The notes: generated from the sequence alone by a model not told the origin. Shown: positions 43,249-52,206, counted from the stretch's first letter. The stretch: 64,000 nt of DNA from Pedobacter aquatilis (GCF_030409415.1 NZ_JAUFPW010000032.1:1-64000); one strand, 5' to 3'. Numbers and translations are program-made.

Positions 43249-44001
43249 ATGAGAGAACGCCTCGATATAAAACTTTTTTCACAAGCTTTCCAAAGCAATT
43301 TAAATAAGGATTTTCAGTTAGAAAATGCAAAATACGTTGCACAAATGTATAGCAAACTAGAAAACTGTATCAGTGTTTTAAGCGATTTAAAAGCAAGAGA
43401 AAGTTATATTTATTACAGCATTGTTGCAGATAAAATTGGGCTTACCAGCAAGCCTACAGAAATAAAATCCATTTGGGAGGACGAATTATTAAGTAAAGTA
43501 CATCCCGAAGATCTTCAAAAAAAATATCGCCTCGAGCTTCAATTTTTTAATACAATAAACAATCTTGATGTTGCCGAGCGAACAAATTATCAGTTAATTA
43601 CGCGTTTAAGAATTAAGGATTCAACAGGAAAGTACATATTGATAAAGCACAGGTTGTTATACATTTCAAGTTCGGATGATGGCAGTGTTTGGCTTGCCTT
43701 GTGCCTTTACGATGTTATCTGCGCCCATCCAGAATTTATAATTCCTGATGGCGTAATTATTAATACCTTAACCGGAAAGGTAATAGAACACGATGAACAA
43801 AAATTTAGCAATATTATCTCAGAAAGAGAAAGGGAAATTTTAAATTTGATTAAGCTTGGTTATAGAAGTAAAGAAATTGCAGATAAGCTTACTTTAAGTA
43901 TTAACACTATAAACAGACATAGGCAAAATATTTTTAATAAACTGAATGTAAACAATGCGCTCGAAGCTTGCCGGATTGCAGAAACTACTGGTTTGCTATA
44001 A
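43249..44001 (+). CDS. LuxR-family regulator with N-terminal PAS-like domain
   Basis: A 250-residue protein. Residues about 50-165 look like a PAS sensor fold (YYSIVADKIGLTSKPTEIKS, IWEDELLSKVHPEDL, RLRIKDSTGKYILIKHRLLY). The C-terminal 60 residues are a LuxR/GerE helix-turn-helix (SEREREILNLIKLGYRSKEI, TLSINTINRHRQNIFNKL). Proteins of this layout are common single-component regulators in Pedobacter and relatives; target and ligand are unknown. It is divergent from the DUF1349 gene, which it may control. Confidence 0.88.
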   Translation: MRERLDIKLFSQAFQSNLNKDFQLENAKYVAQMYSKLENCISVLSDLKARESYIYYSIVADKIGLTSKPTEIKSIWEDELLSKVHPEDLQKKYRLELQFFNTINNLDVAERTNYQLITRLRIKDSTGKYILIKHRLLYISSSDDGSVWLALCLYDVICAHPEFIIPDGVIINTLTGKVIEHDEQKFSNIISEREREILNLIKLGYRSKEIADKLTLSINTINRHRQNIFNKLNVNNALEACRIAETTGLL

Positions 44002-44076
44002 GATTTATAGAGCAAAACCTAAAGAAGTAAAATAATTATCCAGAATAACTAATTAACCACAACAAAATATAAACTA

Positions 44077-44508
44077 ATGGCACTTATCAATCCTCACATT
44101 AACTTCAACGGAAATGCCGAAGAAGCCTTCAATTTCTACAAATCGGTATTTGGTGGAGAATTCTTAAAAATTATGCGTTTTAAAGATATAGCAAGCGAAG
44201 AATTTCCGGTCTCAGAAAATGAAGCAAATAAAATAATGCACATTGAATTACCAATTGGCCCCAATATTTTAATGGGCAATGATGTACCAGAAATTTTGGG
44301 AAAAACTAATGAAAACGAAAACAGAAGCAAAATTTCTATAAGCACTGAAAGCAAGGAAGAAGCTGATAAAATATTTAATGGGCTTTCATTAGGTGGACAA
44401 ATTGAGATGCCGATTTCTGACAGTCCTTGGGGAACATATTTTGGAATGTTTAGAGACAGATATGGCATCGAATGGATGGTGGATTTCGCCCCAAATTCTG
44501 AGAAGTAA
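44077..44508 (+). CDS. VOC-family (PhnB-like) protein
   Basis: A 143-residue glyoxalase/bleomycin-resistance-fold protein of the PhnB-like group. It begins LINPHINFNGNAEEAFNFYK with SVFGGEF, has a central GPNILMGNDV strand and ends YFGMFRDRYGIEWMVDF, the typical pattern. These are often annotated 3-demethylubiquinone methyltransferase-like, but their activity is mostly unproven. It is the first of several small stress or detoxification-type genes on this strand. Confidence 0.9.
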   Translation: MALINPHINFNGNAEEAFNFYKSVFGGEFLKIMRFKDIASEEFPVSENEANKIMHIELPIGPNILMGNDVPEILGKTNENENRSKISISTESKEEADKIFNGLSLGGQIEMPISDSPWGTYFGMFRDRYGIEWMVDFAPNSEK

Positions 44509-44635
44509 AACAATATTGATTAGCTAACGAACGATTTTGCTCAGATTGCAATATGTAATTGGAATTTAAACCATAATAAGACAAGACGTTTTCATCGAAA
44601 ATCTTTGAATTGTTCACATAATTAAAACAATATTA

Positions 44636-44896
44636 ATGCTAATGGAAGAAATAGAGTTAAATAAACTGACCGACCAAGAATTATTAGAAGAGCAAAAACA
44701 ACTGAAATCATTCTCTATATTAAATGCTTTCCTAATTGGTGTTTTAGTGGGCATTATCTTAGTTAGTATTTACTATAGTGCTTACAATATCTCACTAATT
44801 ATACCGCTGTTTCTTATTTATAAATTTGTTAACGACCCAAAAAACAAAAGGGTAAAAAAGGTTAATGAACTGCTAAAGGAAAGGAATATTAGCTGA
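44636..44896 (+). CDS. Small hypothetical two-span membrane protein
   Basis: An 86-residue protein (or 84 if the second ATG at 44642 is used). It has an acidic helical N-terminus (EEIELNKLTDQELLEEQKQL), two adjacent membrane spans (about 28-48 and 50-64, AFLIGVLVGIILVSIYYSAY then NISLIIPLFLIYKF) and a basic tail (PKNKRVKKVNELLKERN). No family recognised. The surrounding genes are unrelated. Confidence 0.6.
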   Translation: MLMEEIELNKLTDQELLEEQKQLKSFSILNAFLIGVLVGIILVSIYYSAYNISLIIPLFLIYKFVNDPKNKRVKKVNELLKERNIS

Positions 44897-44976
44897 AATA
44901 AATTATTGATTTTCACCATAAAATACAATACCTTTTAGAAAGAATTAAACAATAAGATAATCAAAACAACTACAAT

Positions 44977-45396
44977 ATGAGCAAACAAGTTTTCATCAAT
45001 TTCGCGGTTAAAGACCTTCAAAAATCTATGGATTTTTATACCGCATTAGGCTTTACAAATAATCCTCAATTCTCTGATGATACCGCAAAATGTATGGTTT
45101 GGAGCGAAAGTATTTTCGTAATGATTTTAACCCATGAAAAATTCGCAACATTTGCAACAAAACCGATAGCAGATACTAAGGCTGGTTTAGCAGGTCTATT
45201 TTCATTATCAGTAGAAAGCGTTGAAGAAGTAAATAGAATCGTTGATGCTGGTTTAAAAACTGGAGGCACCGAGCCAAATGAATTAAGAGACTACGGTTTT
45301 ATGGTACAACGCACCATCGAAGATTTTGATGGGCATACATGGGAAATTTTCTTTATGGATATGAGCAAGTTTCCAACTAAGCAACCAGCTAGTTAA
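44977..45396 (+). CDS. VOC-family glyoxalase-like protein
   Basis: A 139-residue protein with the two-repeat VOC fold: KQVFINFAVKDLQKSMDFYT with ALGFTNNPQF at the N-terminus and RTIEDFDGHTWEIFFMDMSK at the C-terminus, including the His and Glu typical of the second repeat's metal site. It belongs to the group often called glyoxalase/extradiol-dioxygenase-like; substrate unknown. It is followed after 22 bp by a SnoaL-like gene, so the two may be co-transcribed. Confidence 0.9.
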   Translation: MSKQVFINFAVKDLQKSMDFYTALGFTNNPQFSDDTAKCMVWSESIFVMILTHEKFATFATKPIADTKAGLAGLFSLSVESVEEVNRIVDAGLKTGGTEPNELRDYGFMVQRTIEDFDGHTWEIFFMDMSKFPTKQPAS

Positions 45397-45418
45397 TAAA
45401 TCTTAGATTTAATCAAAT

Positions 45419-45769
45419 ATGACATCTAAATACGAAGATTTAGTAAAAGAAGCTTACAATGCATTCAACACCAGAAATATTGATACGGCACTTGCTACAA
45501 TGCACCGTAATGTACAATGGCCAAAAGCCTTTGAAGGTGGTTATGTTAGCGGGCATGAAGAAATAAGAGCATATTGGACGAAGCAATGGTCGGAGATAAA
45601 TCCTATTGTTAAACCAATTGCTATCAATGAAAGAGAAAATGGGAGTTTAGAGATTTTAGTTCATCAAAAAGTTAAAGATTTACAAGGCAATATAATTTTT
45701 GATGGAAACATTAAACACATTTACGCCCTTGAAGATAACTTATTGAGACGCATGGATATAGAACTTTAG
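45419..45769 (+). CDS. SnoaL/NTF2-like fold protein
   Basis: A 116-residue cone-shaped alpha+beta-barrel protein of the nuclear transport factor 2 superfamily. It starts SKYEDLVKEAYNAFNTRNID, then MHRNVQWPKAFEGGYVSGHE with IRAYWTKQW and a C-terminal IIFDGNIKHIYALEDNLLRR. Such proteins include ketosteroid-isomerase-like enzymes and many with no known role. It lies 22 bp downstream of the VOC gene. Confidence 0.87.
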   Translation: MTSKYEDLVKEAYNAFNTRNIDTALATMHRNVQWPKAFEGGYVSGHEEIRAYWTKQWSEINPIVKPIAINERENGSLEILVHQKVKDLQGNIIFDGNIKHIYALEDNLLRRMDIEL

Positions 45770-45807
45770 ATAATCCGTTTAAATCCTCTAAAACATTACA
45801 CCTTATT

Positions 45808-46692
45808 ATGAAGTATCAAGCTTTTTATTACCTCGCATTTTTAACACTTTTATCGCTAAATGCATTTTCACAATCAAAAGATAATGTAGAATTGCAACAG
45901 ATGTACAATGAAGACCAAAGTGCAAGACAATCTGGTAAAATTGATTGGAAAATTTTATCAAAACAGGACAGTTTAAGAGAGCGAAAAGTTTACGAATTTA
46001 TTAAGGATGGAAAAATTGTAACCGGAAAAGATTATTATAATTCGGCAATGATTTTTCAACATGGAAGAGATACAACTGCTTCGGCTATGGCGGTTAAGCA
46101 AATGAAAAAAGCGATAGAACTTGACCCAACTATTAATAAATGGCTTTTAGCAGCAGCAATTGACAGAGACCTTATGAGAAGAAATAAACCTCAGATTTAT
46201 GGTACGCAATATATCAAAATGGGTGAAAATGCAAAATTTGAACTTTATAAAATTGATACAACCCAGGTTACAGATGAGCAAAGAAAATATTATAATGTAG
46301 AAACCCTTGCCGAGCAAAAGTTAAAAGAACGAAGTATGAATCTGCGTTTGATTTCAGAATATCATTCAAAATCAAACACCATTGATAATACAGTAAACTT
46401 TATTAAGGCTGAACTAAAAAAAGGTGCACAATCCGAATATAATGTTTCAGAAAGTGCAATTAATAGTTTTGGTTATCAATTAATGGGAACCGATAAAAAC
46501 GAGGATGCATTAAAAATCTTTAAACTCAATACAGAACTTTATCCTACAGCCTTTAACGCTTTTGATAGTTACGGCGAATGCCTGATGAAGCTTGGTAAAA
46601 AAGACGAAGGCTTAAAAGCATACAAAAAATCATTAGAATTAAATCCGAAGAATGAAAATGCAAGTAAAATTTTAAGCGAGCATAAAATGTAA
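45808..46692 (+). CDS. Exported TPR-repeat protein with DUF6624-like segment
   Basis: A 294-residue protein with a signal peptide (YYLAFLTLLSLNAFSQ). Residues about 28-160 contain QMYNEDQSARQSGKIDW and LMRRNKPQIYGTQYIKMG, which recall DUF6624. The C-terminal part has two or three tetratricopeptide repeats (YQLMGTDKNEDALKIFKLNT, AYKKSLELNPKNENASKIL). Its role is probably protein binding in the periplasm. It is convergent with the quinone reductase gene. Confidence 0.75.
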   Translation: MKYQAFYYLAFLTLLSLNAFSQSKDNVELQQMYNEDQSARQSGKIDWKILSKQDSLRERKVYEFIKDGKIVTGKDYYNSAMIFQHGRDTTASAMAVKQMKKAIELDPTINKWLLAAAIDRDLMRRNKPQIYGTQYIKMGENAKFELYKIDTTQVTDEQRKYYNVETLAEQKLKERSMNLRLISEYHSKSNTIDNTVNFIKAELKKGAQSEYNVSESAINSFGYQLMGTDKNEDALKIFKLNTELYPTAFNAFDSYGECLMKLGKKDEGLKAYKKSLELNPKNENASKILSEHKM

Positions 46693-46696
46693 TGCT

Positions 46697-46745
46697 TACC
46701 GCTTTACAAAGCATCCAAAAACTTCAGGTAAAGCGGTACACTTTT
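46697..46745 (+). terminator. Terminator overlapping two convergent gene ends
   Basis: TACCGCTTTAC (46697-46707) and GTAAAGCGGTA (46728-46738) are a perfect 11-base inverted repeat followed on the plus strand by CACTTTTTTCC. It ends the TPR gene, while the sequence is also the coding end of the opposite gene. Confidence 0.6.
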
Positions 46746-47234
46746 TTCCATATATGCTGCTGTTGTATTTAAATCAATTCCATAGTAAGCAAAAAACGGC
46801 TTGTAATCTGCTTTAACATATTCAAAAGTAAGGTCGAAAGGCCGTGTGAGCTCTTCAAGCGTAAATTTATATTTTTCACCAGAATTGTATTCATATTCCT
46901 CAACACCAACTGACATTGCCAAAGCGATTTTTTTACCCATAACTTTGTAACCGCTTTTGCTTCCGTAAGCCCAGCCATGTATTAAAACTTCATCAATCCA
47001 TTTTTTTAATAAAGCCGGGCAGCTAAACCAATAAACCGGAAATTGAAATACTATAGTTTCATATGCTTCTATTAATTGTTGTTCTTTTATAATATCAAGA
47101 TTACCATCCGGATAAGTTTGATGCAAATCGTGAATGGTATAACGCTTAGGATATTTCTTCAATTCGGCTACCCATCTTTTATTAATTACGGATGTTTCTA
47201 AATCGGGATGTGTTACAATGATTAGGGTTTTCAT
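46704..47234 (-). CDS. NAD(P)H-dependent flavin oxidoreductase (MdaB/KefF-like quinone reductase)
   Basis: A flavodoxin-fold protein of about 176 residues. It begins MKTLIIVTHPDLETSVINKR and contains FQFPVYWFSCPALLKKWID with EVLIHGWAYG, the FMN-binding and dimer signature of the NQO1/MdaB/KefF group that reduces quinones by two electrons. The start at 47234 rather than 47252 is supported by a TAACTTTG box at 47257-47250, which would overlap the longer frame. It is divergent from an HxlR regulator, the usual arrangement for electrophile-responsive control. Confidence 0.92.
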   Translation of the reverse strand: MKTLIIVTHPDLETSVINKRWVAELKKYPKRYTIHDLHQTYPDGNLDIIKEQQLIEAYETIVFQFPVYWFSCPALLKKWIDEVLIHGWAYGSKSGYKVMGKKIALAMSVGVEEYEYNSGEKYKFTLEELTRPFDLTFEYVKADYKPFFAYYGIDLNTTAAYMEKSVPLYLKFLDAL

Positions 47235-47249
47235 AATGCTAATTTTAAT

Positions 47250-47257
47250 CAAAGTTA
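47250..47257 (-). promoter_or_regulatory. -7 box of the quinone reductase gene
   Basis: TAACTTTG on the minus strand matches TAnnTTTG, with a predicted start near 47243, about 9 nt before the ATG at 47234. No TTG is found at the ideal -33 distance, which would fit dependence on or blocking by the adjacent HxlR protein. Confidence 0.5.
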
Positions 47258-47321
47258 AGAGCTAAACACCTGATTATGTATATTAGCAACCAATTGTAAT
47301 GTACTATCAAAAATGTAAGTA

Positions 47322-47678
47322 ATGTCTGAAATTAAACAAACCTCTACCAATTTTGCCAACAAACAAGCCTTAGCTGATGAATGCCCTGAAGTTTATGCTG
47401 CAAACTTAATTGGCGGACAATGGGCATTAGTCATTTGCTCTTGGTTGCTAAATGGTAAGCTTCGTTTTGGTGAGTTGAAGAAATTCCTGCCCAACATCAC
47501 CGAAAGAATGCTCACCCTACAACTTCGTAAATTAGAGGAAAATAAAATCGTTACCAGAACCGTTTATGCAGAAGTACCGCCAAAGGTAGAATACGAATTA
47601 ACCAAAATAGGTTACGAATTAAAACCCATTATCAAAGGTTTGGAAATATGGGGCGAAGCACATAAAAAGTTAGTTTAA
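47322..47678 (+). CDS. HxlR-family transcriptional regulator
   Basis: A 118-residue winged-helix protein covering the whole HxlR domain: CPEVYAANLIGGQWALVICS, then LLNGKLRFGELKKFLPNITE, MLTLQLRKLEENKIVTRTVY and VEYELTKIGYELKPIIKGLE. A Cys near residue 25 (DECPE) is the position often used for redox or electrophile sensing in this family. It is divergent from the quinone reductase gene (87 bp between the starts) and lies 15 bp upstream of the arr gene, so it could control both. Confidence 0.93.
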   Translation: MSEIKQTSTNFANKQALADECPEVYAANLIGGQWALVICSWLLNGKLRFGELKKFLPNITERMLTLQLRKLEENKIVTRTVYAEVPPKVEYELTKIGYELKPIIKGLEIWGEAHKKLV

Positions 47679-47693
47679 CAATCAATAAGTAAT

Positions 47694-48113
47694 ATGATGG
47701 AAAACTTTATCGAATCAAATCCGGGTCCATTTTACCACGGAACAAAGGCAAGTCTTCAACTCGGTGATTTGATTGAACCTGGTTTCAACTCTAATTACGG
47801 AAGCCAAAATAAGGCAAAGTTCGTTTACTTCTCTGCAACTTTAGAAGCCGCAACTTGGGGTGCAGAACTTGCTTTAGGCTTGGGCCATGAAAGAATCTAT
47901 ATTGTTGAGCCTACAGGTTTCTTTGAAAACGACCCGAATTTAACGGATAAGAAATTCCCGGGTAATCCTACAAAATCTTATAGAACTGCCCAAGGCTTGA
48001 AAGTTGTTGGCGAGGTTAAGGAATGGGCCGGACATACAATAGAGCAACTAAATACAATGAAAGCACACCTCGCAAACTTGAAAAAGCAAGGTTTCGAAGC
48101 GATTGAGGATTAA
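47694..48113 (+). CDS. arr: NAD+-rifampin ADP-ribosyltransferase
   Basis: Arr inactivates rifamycins by ADP-ribosylating the ansa-chain hydroxyl. The 139-residue size fits. His15 (FYHGT), Tyr45 (KFVYFSAT) and Asp80 (FFENDPN) have exactly the spacing of the catalytic residues H19, Y49 and D84 of the Mycobacterium smegmatis enzyme. Other family segments are LIEPGFNSNYG, the GRE-like lead-in IYIVEPTG, and KSYRTAQGLKVVGEV. Many environmental bacteria carry chromosomal arr genes. It lies 15 bp after the HxlR gene. ATG at 47697 is an alternative start. Confidence 0.93.
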   Translation: MMENFIESNPGPFYHGTKASLQLGDLIEPGFNSNYGSQNKAKFVYFSATLEAATWGAELALGLGHERIYIVEPTGFFENDPNLTDKKFPGNPTKSYRTAQGLKVVGEVKEWAGHTIEQLNTMKAHLANLKKQGFEAIED

Positions 48114-48191
48114 AATTTTTATTCTAACCTCAATTTAATACAGATTCTCTACAGAATTGACCTATAATTTGGCACTATAAAATTCACAATA

Positions 48192-50621
48192 ATGAAAAAA
48201 TATAGTGCCCTGATTAAAGTATTTTGCCTATTTGCAATCCTGCTTCTTATCAATCAAAACATATTTGCACAAGAAAAAAAGGTATCAATATCTGGTCAGG
48301 TTAAAGAGGCTAAGGATAAATCGACTTTGCCCTTTGCCAACGTTATTTTAAAGAAACAGAATGAAGATAAATTGTTTTCTGGAACAATTAGCGATGAAGA
48401 AGGACGGTTTACGCTAAAAGATATACCGAGTGCTGCTTACACGTTGCAAATAAGCATGGTTGGCTATCAAACCATAACAAAAAAAATTAGTGTTGGTAGC
48501 TTGAGCACTTACCTGGATTTAGGCGTAATAGAAATTAATGAGGATAGTCAAAACCTGCAGACCGTAAACATTCAAGGTGCTGCAAGTGATGGTTTGGCTA
48601 GTAAAATGGATAAAAAAACCTACGATTTATCCAAAAACACAAGTCAGTTGGGCGGTTCTGTTCTGCAAGCCATGCAAAACTTACCCGGAATTAGCATACA
48701 GGATGGCAAAGTACAACTTCGTGGAAATGATAAAATTGCAGTTCTAATTGATGGCAAGCAAAATGCAATAACAGGTTTCGGCAGTCAAACCGGTTTAGAT
48801 AACATTCCTGCATCAGCAATAGAACGAATTGAGATTATCAACAATCCTTCTTCCAAATACGATGCAAACGGAAATGCAGGCATCATTAACATCATCTACA
48901 AAAAAAATAACGCTGAGGGTTTCAATGGAAAATTACAAATGGCAACCGGATTTGGAGCCTTATGGGTTAGAAAAGAGAATTCCCCTGGTATTGCGCCACA
49001 ATATAGTGCTACGCCAAAATTAAATCCCTCACTATCTTTAAATTACAGGAAAAACAAATTCAACACCTTTTTGCAAGCCGATTACCTTTATACACAAACC
49101 TTAAATAAAAACGAATTTTCTCAGCGGATTTATGATGATGGCTTAATCCTTAATCAACAGGTAAAAAGAAACAGAACAACAACCTTTACAACAGTAAAAA
49201 GTGGTTTCGATTTTAATCCGAATGAACATAATAGCTTTACCTTTTCTGGCTTTTTTAACCGAGAAAAAATTGGCGATTTAGGCGATATTCCATATTACAA
49301 CAGTGATTTGTCGGTAAGAAATCGTTTATGGCAATTTGTAGAAGATGAGGTTAAATATACGGCAACAGGTTCCGCAATATATGTACATAAGTTTCCACAA
49401 GCTGGGCACACCTTAAGCGCTGGTTTTAATTACACCTGGCATGGAGAAGATGAAAAGTATTTTTTCACCAACATAATGCCAACGTTTACAGGAATGGATG
49501 CTTTTAAATTATTGTCTGATGAGCATGTGGCTGATTTTAACCTCGATTATGTAAAACCTTTGGCAAGCGGAAGAATAGAAGCCGGTATTAAATTTAGAAA
49601 TCGTTTTATTCCAACTGACATGCAGTTTTTCCGCGGATTAAATTCGCCAATTGATCCAAATGCCGGAGGTTGGGCAGATTATAGTGAACTTATTCCTGCA
49701 GCTTACGCCAATTACATTTACGAAAGCAAAAAAGTTGAACTCGAAGCGGGTTTACGTATGGAGTATGCCAATATAAATTACAAGGTTAACCCTAACCACA
49801 ACACCTACAAAAGCGATGGTTATGATTATTTCAGGACATTTCCTAACGTGAGATTTGCTTATAAAATTGATGATAAAAACAAGCTGAGCATTTTCTACAA
49901 CCAAAGGGTGGATAGACCGAATGAAGTTGATATTCGCATTTTCCCGAAATATGATGAACCCGAACTATTAAAAGTTGGTAATCCAACCTTAAGACCACAG
50001 TTTACCCACGCTTTTGAATTGGGTTATAAAACAAGCTGGAATAAGGGTTATATATATGGTGCAGCCTTTCATAAAATAATCAATGGCACCATTACCAGAA
50101 TAGCGACAATTGTACCTGGAAATATCATAATTTATAATATTTTTCAAAATGCCGGCAGAAGTAATAACACTGGAGCTGAGGTACTTTTGCAGCAAGAAGT
50201 TGTACCATGGTTTTCATTTAACCTTGGCGCAATCGCTTACAAAAATTCGTTTCAGGCTTTTCAGGTTCAAAATCAATACCCGGTACCAACCCTATATTCA
50301 ATGCCTTATCAATCCATTGTTTCGGGAAATGGTAAGTTAAACGGACAATTTAAGCTACCTGGGAAAACAGATATTCAACTTTCTATGGCTTATCTGGCGC
50401 CTGATATTATCCCGCAAGGCAAAATTGGAAGCCGGTTTTCAACAGATTTAGGCATTAAAAAACGAATTCAAAAAGGTAGTGGCGAACTGTTTTTAAACGC
50501 AAACGACATCTTTAACACACTTCGCATTAAAAGAGACATCCAGGGAAATGGTTTTAGACTGGTGAGCACAGATTATTACGAAACGCAGGTTTTCAGATTA
50601 GGATATAGCTACAAATTCTAA
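48192..50621 (+). CDS. TonB-dependent-receptor-like outer-membrane beta-barrel protein
   Basis: An 809-residue protein with a signal peptide (ending LINQNIFAQ). It then has a carboxypeptidase-regulatory-like domain (ISGQVKEAKDKSTLPFANVI, about 32-115), a plug (GSVLQAMQNLPGISIQDGKV, QLRGNDKIAVLIDGKQ, ERIEIINNPSSKYDANGNAG) and an outer-membrane barrel of the OMP_b-brl_3 type to the C-terminus (YYETQVFRLGYSYKF). No SusD partner and no obvious TonB box. Members of this group are often induced with metal or peptide stress; the substrate is unknown. The next gene is a GNAT 32 bp downstream. Confidence 0.9.
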   Translation: MKKYSALIKVFCLFAILLLINQNIFAQEKKVSISGQVKEAKDKSTLPFANVILKKQNEDKLFSGTISDEEGRFTLKDIPSAAYTLQISMVGYQTITKKISVGSLSTYLDLGVIEINEDSQNLQTVNIQGAASDGLASKMDKKTYDLSKNTSQLGGSVLQAMQNLPGISIQDGKVQLRGNDKIAVLIDGKQNAITGFGSQTGLDNIPASAIERIEIINNPSSKYDANGNAGIINIIYKKNNAEGFNGKLQMATGFGALWVRKENSPGIAPQYSATPKLNPSLSLNYRKNKFNTFLQADYLYTQTLNKNEFSQRIYDDGLILNQQVKRNRTTTFTTVKSGFDFNPNEHNSFTFSGFFNREKIGDLGDIPYYNSDLSVRNRLWQFVEDEVKYTATGSAIYVHKFPQAGHTLSAGFNYTWHGEDEKYFFTNIMPTFTGMDAFKLLSDEHVADFNLDYVKPLASGRIEAGIKFRNRFIPTDMQFFRGLNSPIDPNAGGWADYSELIPAAYANYIYESKKVELEAGLRMEYANINYKVNPNHNTYKSDGYDYFRTFPNVRFAYKIDDKNKLSIFYNQRVDRPNEVDIRIFPKYDEPELLKVGNPTLRPQFTHAFELGYKTSWNKGYIYGAAFHKIINGTITRIATIVPGNIIIYNIFQNAGRSNNTGAEVLLQQEVVPWFSFNLGAIAYKNSFQAFQVQNQYPVPTLYSMPYQSIVSGNGKLNGQFKLPGKTDIQLSMAYLAPDIIPQGKIGSRFSTDLGIKKRIQKGSGELFLNANDIFNTLRIKRDIQGNGFRLVSTDYYETQVFRLGYSYKF

Positions 50622-50653
50622 GCTGACTAAATTCAATCCATTATATTTGCCAA

Positions 50654-51154
50654 ATGGATATAAGATTAGCACGCAAAGAAGATGTTCCATCAATCATGGA
50701 ATTGGTTAAAAAAGTTGTTCCGTTAATGCGGGCGACAGGAAATTTCCAATGGGGAGATGATTATCCAAACCCTAGAGTTTTTGAAACAGACATTGAAATC
50801 GGACAATTGTGGGTTGCTGAATTAGATAACAAAATAGCAGGCTTTTCTGCAATTACAACCGACCAAGACCCCGAATATACAGATGCTGGCTGGGATATTA
50901 CCGAAGAAGCAATCGTTACGCATCGCCTTGCGGTTAATCCCGATTTGCAAGGAAAAGGCATTGCCAGAGCATTAATGCAACAAGCAGAAATTGTAGCAAA
51001 CAGCAGAGGCATTAAAATTTTACGTGTGGATACAAATAGTGAAAACCTGGCAACAAATGCTTTATTCCCGAAATTAGGTTACCAGTTCAGCGGCGAAATT
51101 GGTTTGGCAAAAAGACCAGGTTTAAGGTTTTTTTGCTATCAAAAACTGCTATAA
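50654..51154 (+). CDS. GNAT-family N-acetyltransferase
   Basis: A 166-residue acetyltransferase. It begins MDIRLARKEDVPSIMELVKK. The acetyl-CoA-binding motif A is HRLAVNPDLQGKGIARALMQ (Q-x-x-G-x-A pattern), followed by KILRVDTNSENLATNALFPK with LGYQFSGE, characteristic of the family. The acceptor is unknown. A TATATTTG box ends only 4 bp before the ATG, so its own transcript could be leaderless; it may also be read through from the TonB receptor gene. Confidence 0.92.
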   Translation: MDIRLARKEDVPSIMELVKKVVPLMRATGNFQWGDDYPNPRVFETDIEIGQLWVAELDNKIAGFSAITTDQDPEYTDAGWDITEEAIVTHRLAVNPDLQGKGIARALMQQAEIVANSRGIKILRVDTNSENLATNALFPKLGYQFSGEIGLAKRPGLRFFCYQKLL

Positions 51155-51189
51155 CTAATAAACGGTGTCTTATTGGCTAATACATTTAC

Positions 51190-52185
51190 CTAAGTAAGCA
51201 AACCAAAGTTTTCAAAAAGCACCATGAGTTCATCGGTAAAAAGCAACAACGATAATTTGCCTGAACGTAATTTGTTAGGCAACAAACCAAAATATTTTTT
51301 AAAAGCGCTTGTAAAATGGGTAGCATGTTTATAGCCTACTTTTTCAGAAATCTCAGCTATCGTTAAATCATTCTCAATTACCATTGATTTTGCCTGCTCC
51401 ATTTTATATTCGTTCAAATAACCATAAACAGTATTTCCAAATAAGGTTTTAAAATCACGTTTTAGGTTAAACTCATTTGTACCAACTTTTAAAGCAAGCG
51501 ATTTTAAAGATAGCTGTTCACCGGTATTTTGAATTAAAATTTCTCTGGCCTCAAACATCTTTTCCATATCCGTTTGTTTTAATTGGGTTGGTAATATATT
51601 ATTTTGCGCCTGATCAAATTGCGAAATCTGTAGCGCCAAAAGTTCTATAACTTTTGATTCTAATAGAAGTTGCTCATGGAAATCGGCATTATTTAAAGTA
51701 CTTAAACGCCGCAAAACCGAACTTATTTCTGGTGTAATTGGCAAATTTAAAGAAGAAAGCACAACAGGCTTTCCACTATCATTTTGCAGCATTAATTTAC
51801 GATATGCTTGGTGCTCAACAGGTATATATCTCCTTAAAAACTCTTTACTCAGATTAATACAAACAACCTCATCCTTAAAACTGCTCATCAACATTCGGTT
51901 AAACTTTAGCGTAACTTTAAATAAATTATGTTGTTGTGCCCCTATTTCTAAATCATCTGCAAAGTTGCCTCCTTTGTTAAGTCTGATGCTACCTTTCATC
52001 ACAAAAATCATTTGATAAAATTCTAGCTGCGCATCATCCTCATAACCCATTTTTATTTCCAGTTTATTACTGTCTGCAACATTAATACTGTGGCTAATTG
52101 TAATCGATTTATTAAATGAATACACACTATCCGGAGTTGAATTACATTCTCCTTTAAGCGTTGTTTCTTCTCCCGATTTCGTCAT
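51190..52185 (-). CDS. AraC-family transcriptional regulator
   Basis: A 331-residue protein. The N-terminal about 230 residues form a ligand or sensor part, and the C-terminal about 95 residues two helix-turn-helix motifs of the AraC type (LKSLALKVGTNEFNLKRDFK, then TIAEISEKVGYKHATHFTSA with FKKYFGLLP). The layout matches PchR-like regulators of siderophore uptake. It is divergent from the TonB-dependent receptor gene with 81 bp between start codons, and the two -7 boxes are 3 bp apart, so it probably controls that receptor. Confidence 0.92.
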   Translation of the reverse strand: MTKSGEETTLKGECNSTPDSVYSFNKSITISHSINVADSNKLEIKMGYEDDAQLEFYQMIFVMKGSIRLNKGGNFADDLEIGAQQHNLFKVTLKFNRMLMSSFKDEVVCINLSKEFLRRYIPVEHQAYRKLMLQNDSGKPVVLSSLNLPITPEISSVLRRLSTLNNADFHEQLLLESKVIELLALQISQFDQAQNNILPTQLKQTDMEKMFEAREILIQNTGEQLSLKSLALKVGTNEFNLKRDFKTLFGNTVYGYLNEYKMEQAKSMVIENDLTIAEISEKVGYKHATHFTSAFKKYFGLLPNKLRSGKLSLLLFTDELMVLFENFGLLT

Positions 52186-52195
52186 ATGCAGAATT

Positions 52196-52203
52196 TATCT
52201 TTG
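52196..52203 (+). promoter_or_regulatory. -7 box of the TonB receptor gene
   Basis: TATCTTTG is an exact TAnnTTTG match; the predicted start is near 52210, giving a leader of about 57 nt before 52267. No -33 TTG is found at 19-23 bp, which fits an activator-dependent promoter. Confidence 0.5.
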
Positions 52204-52206
52204 CAA

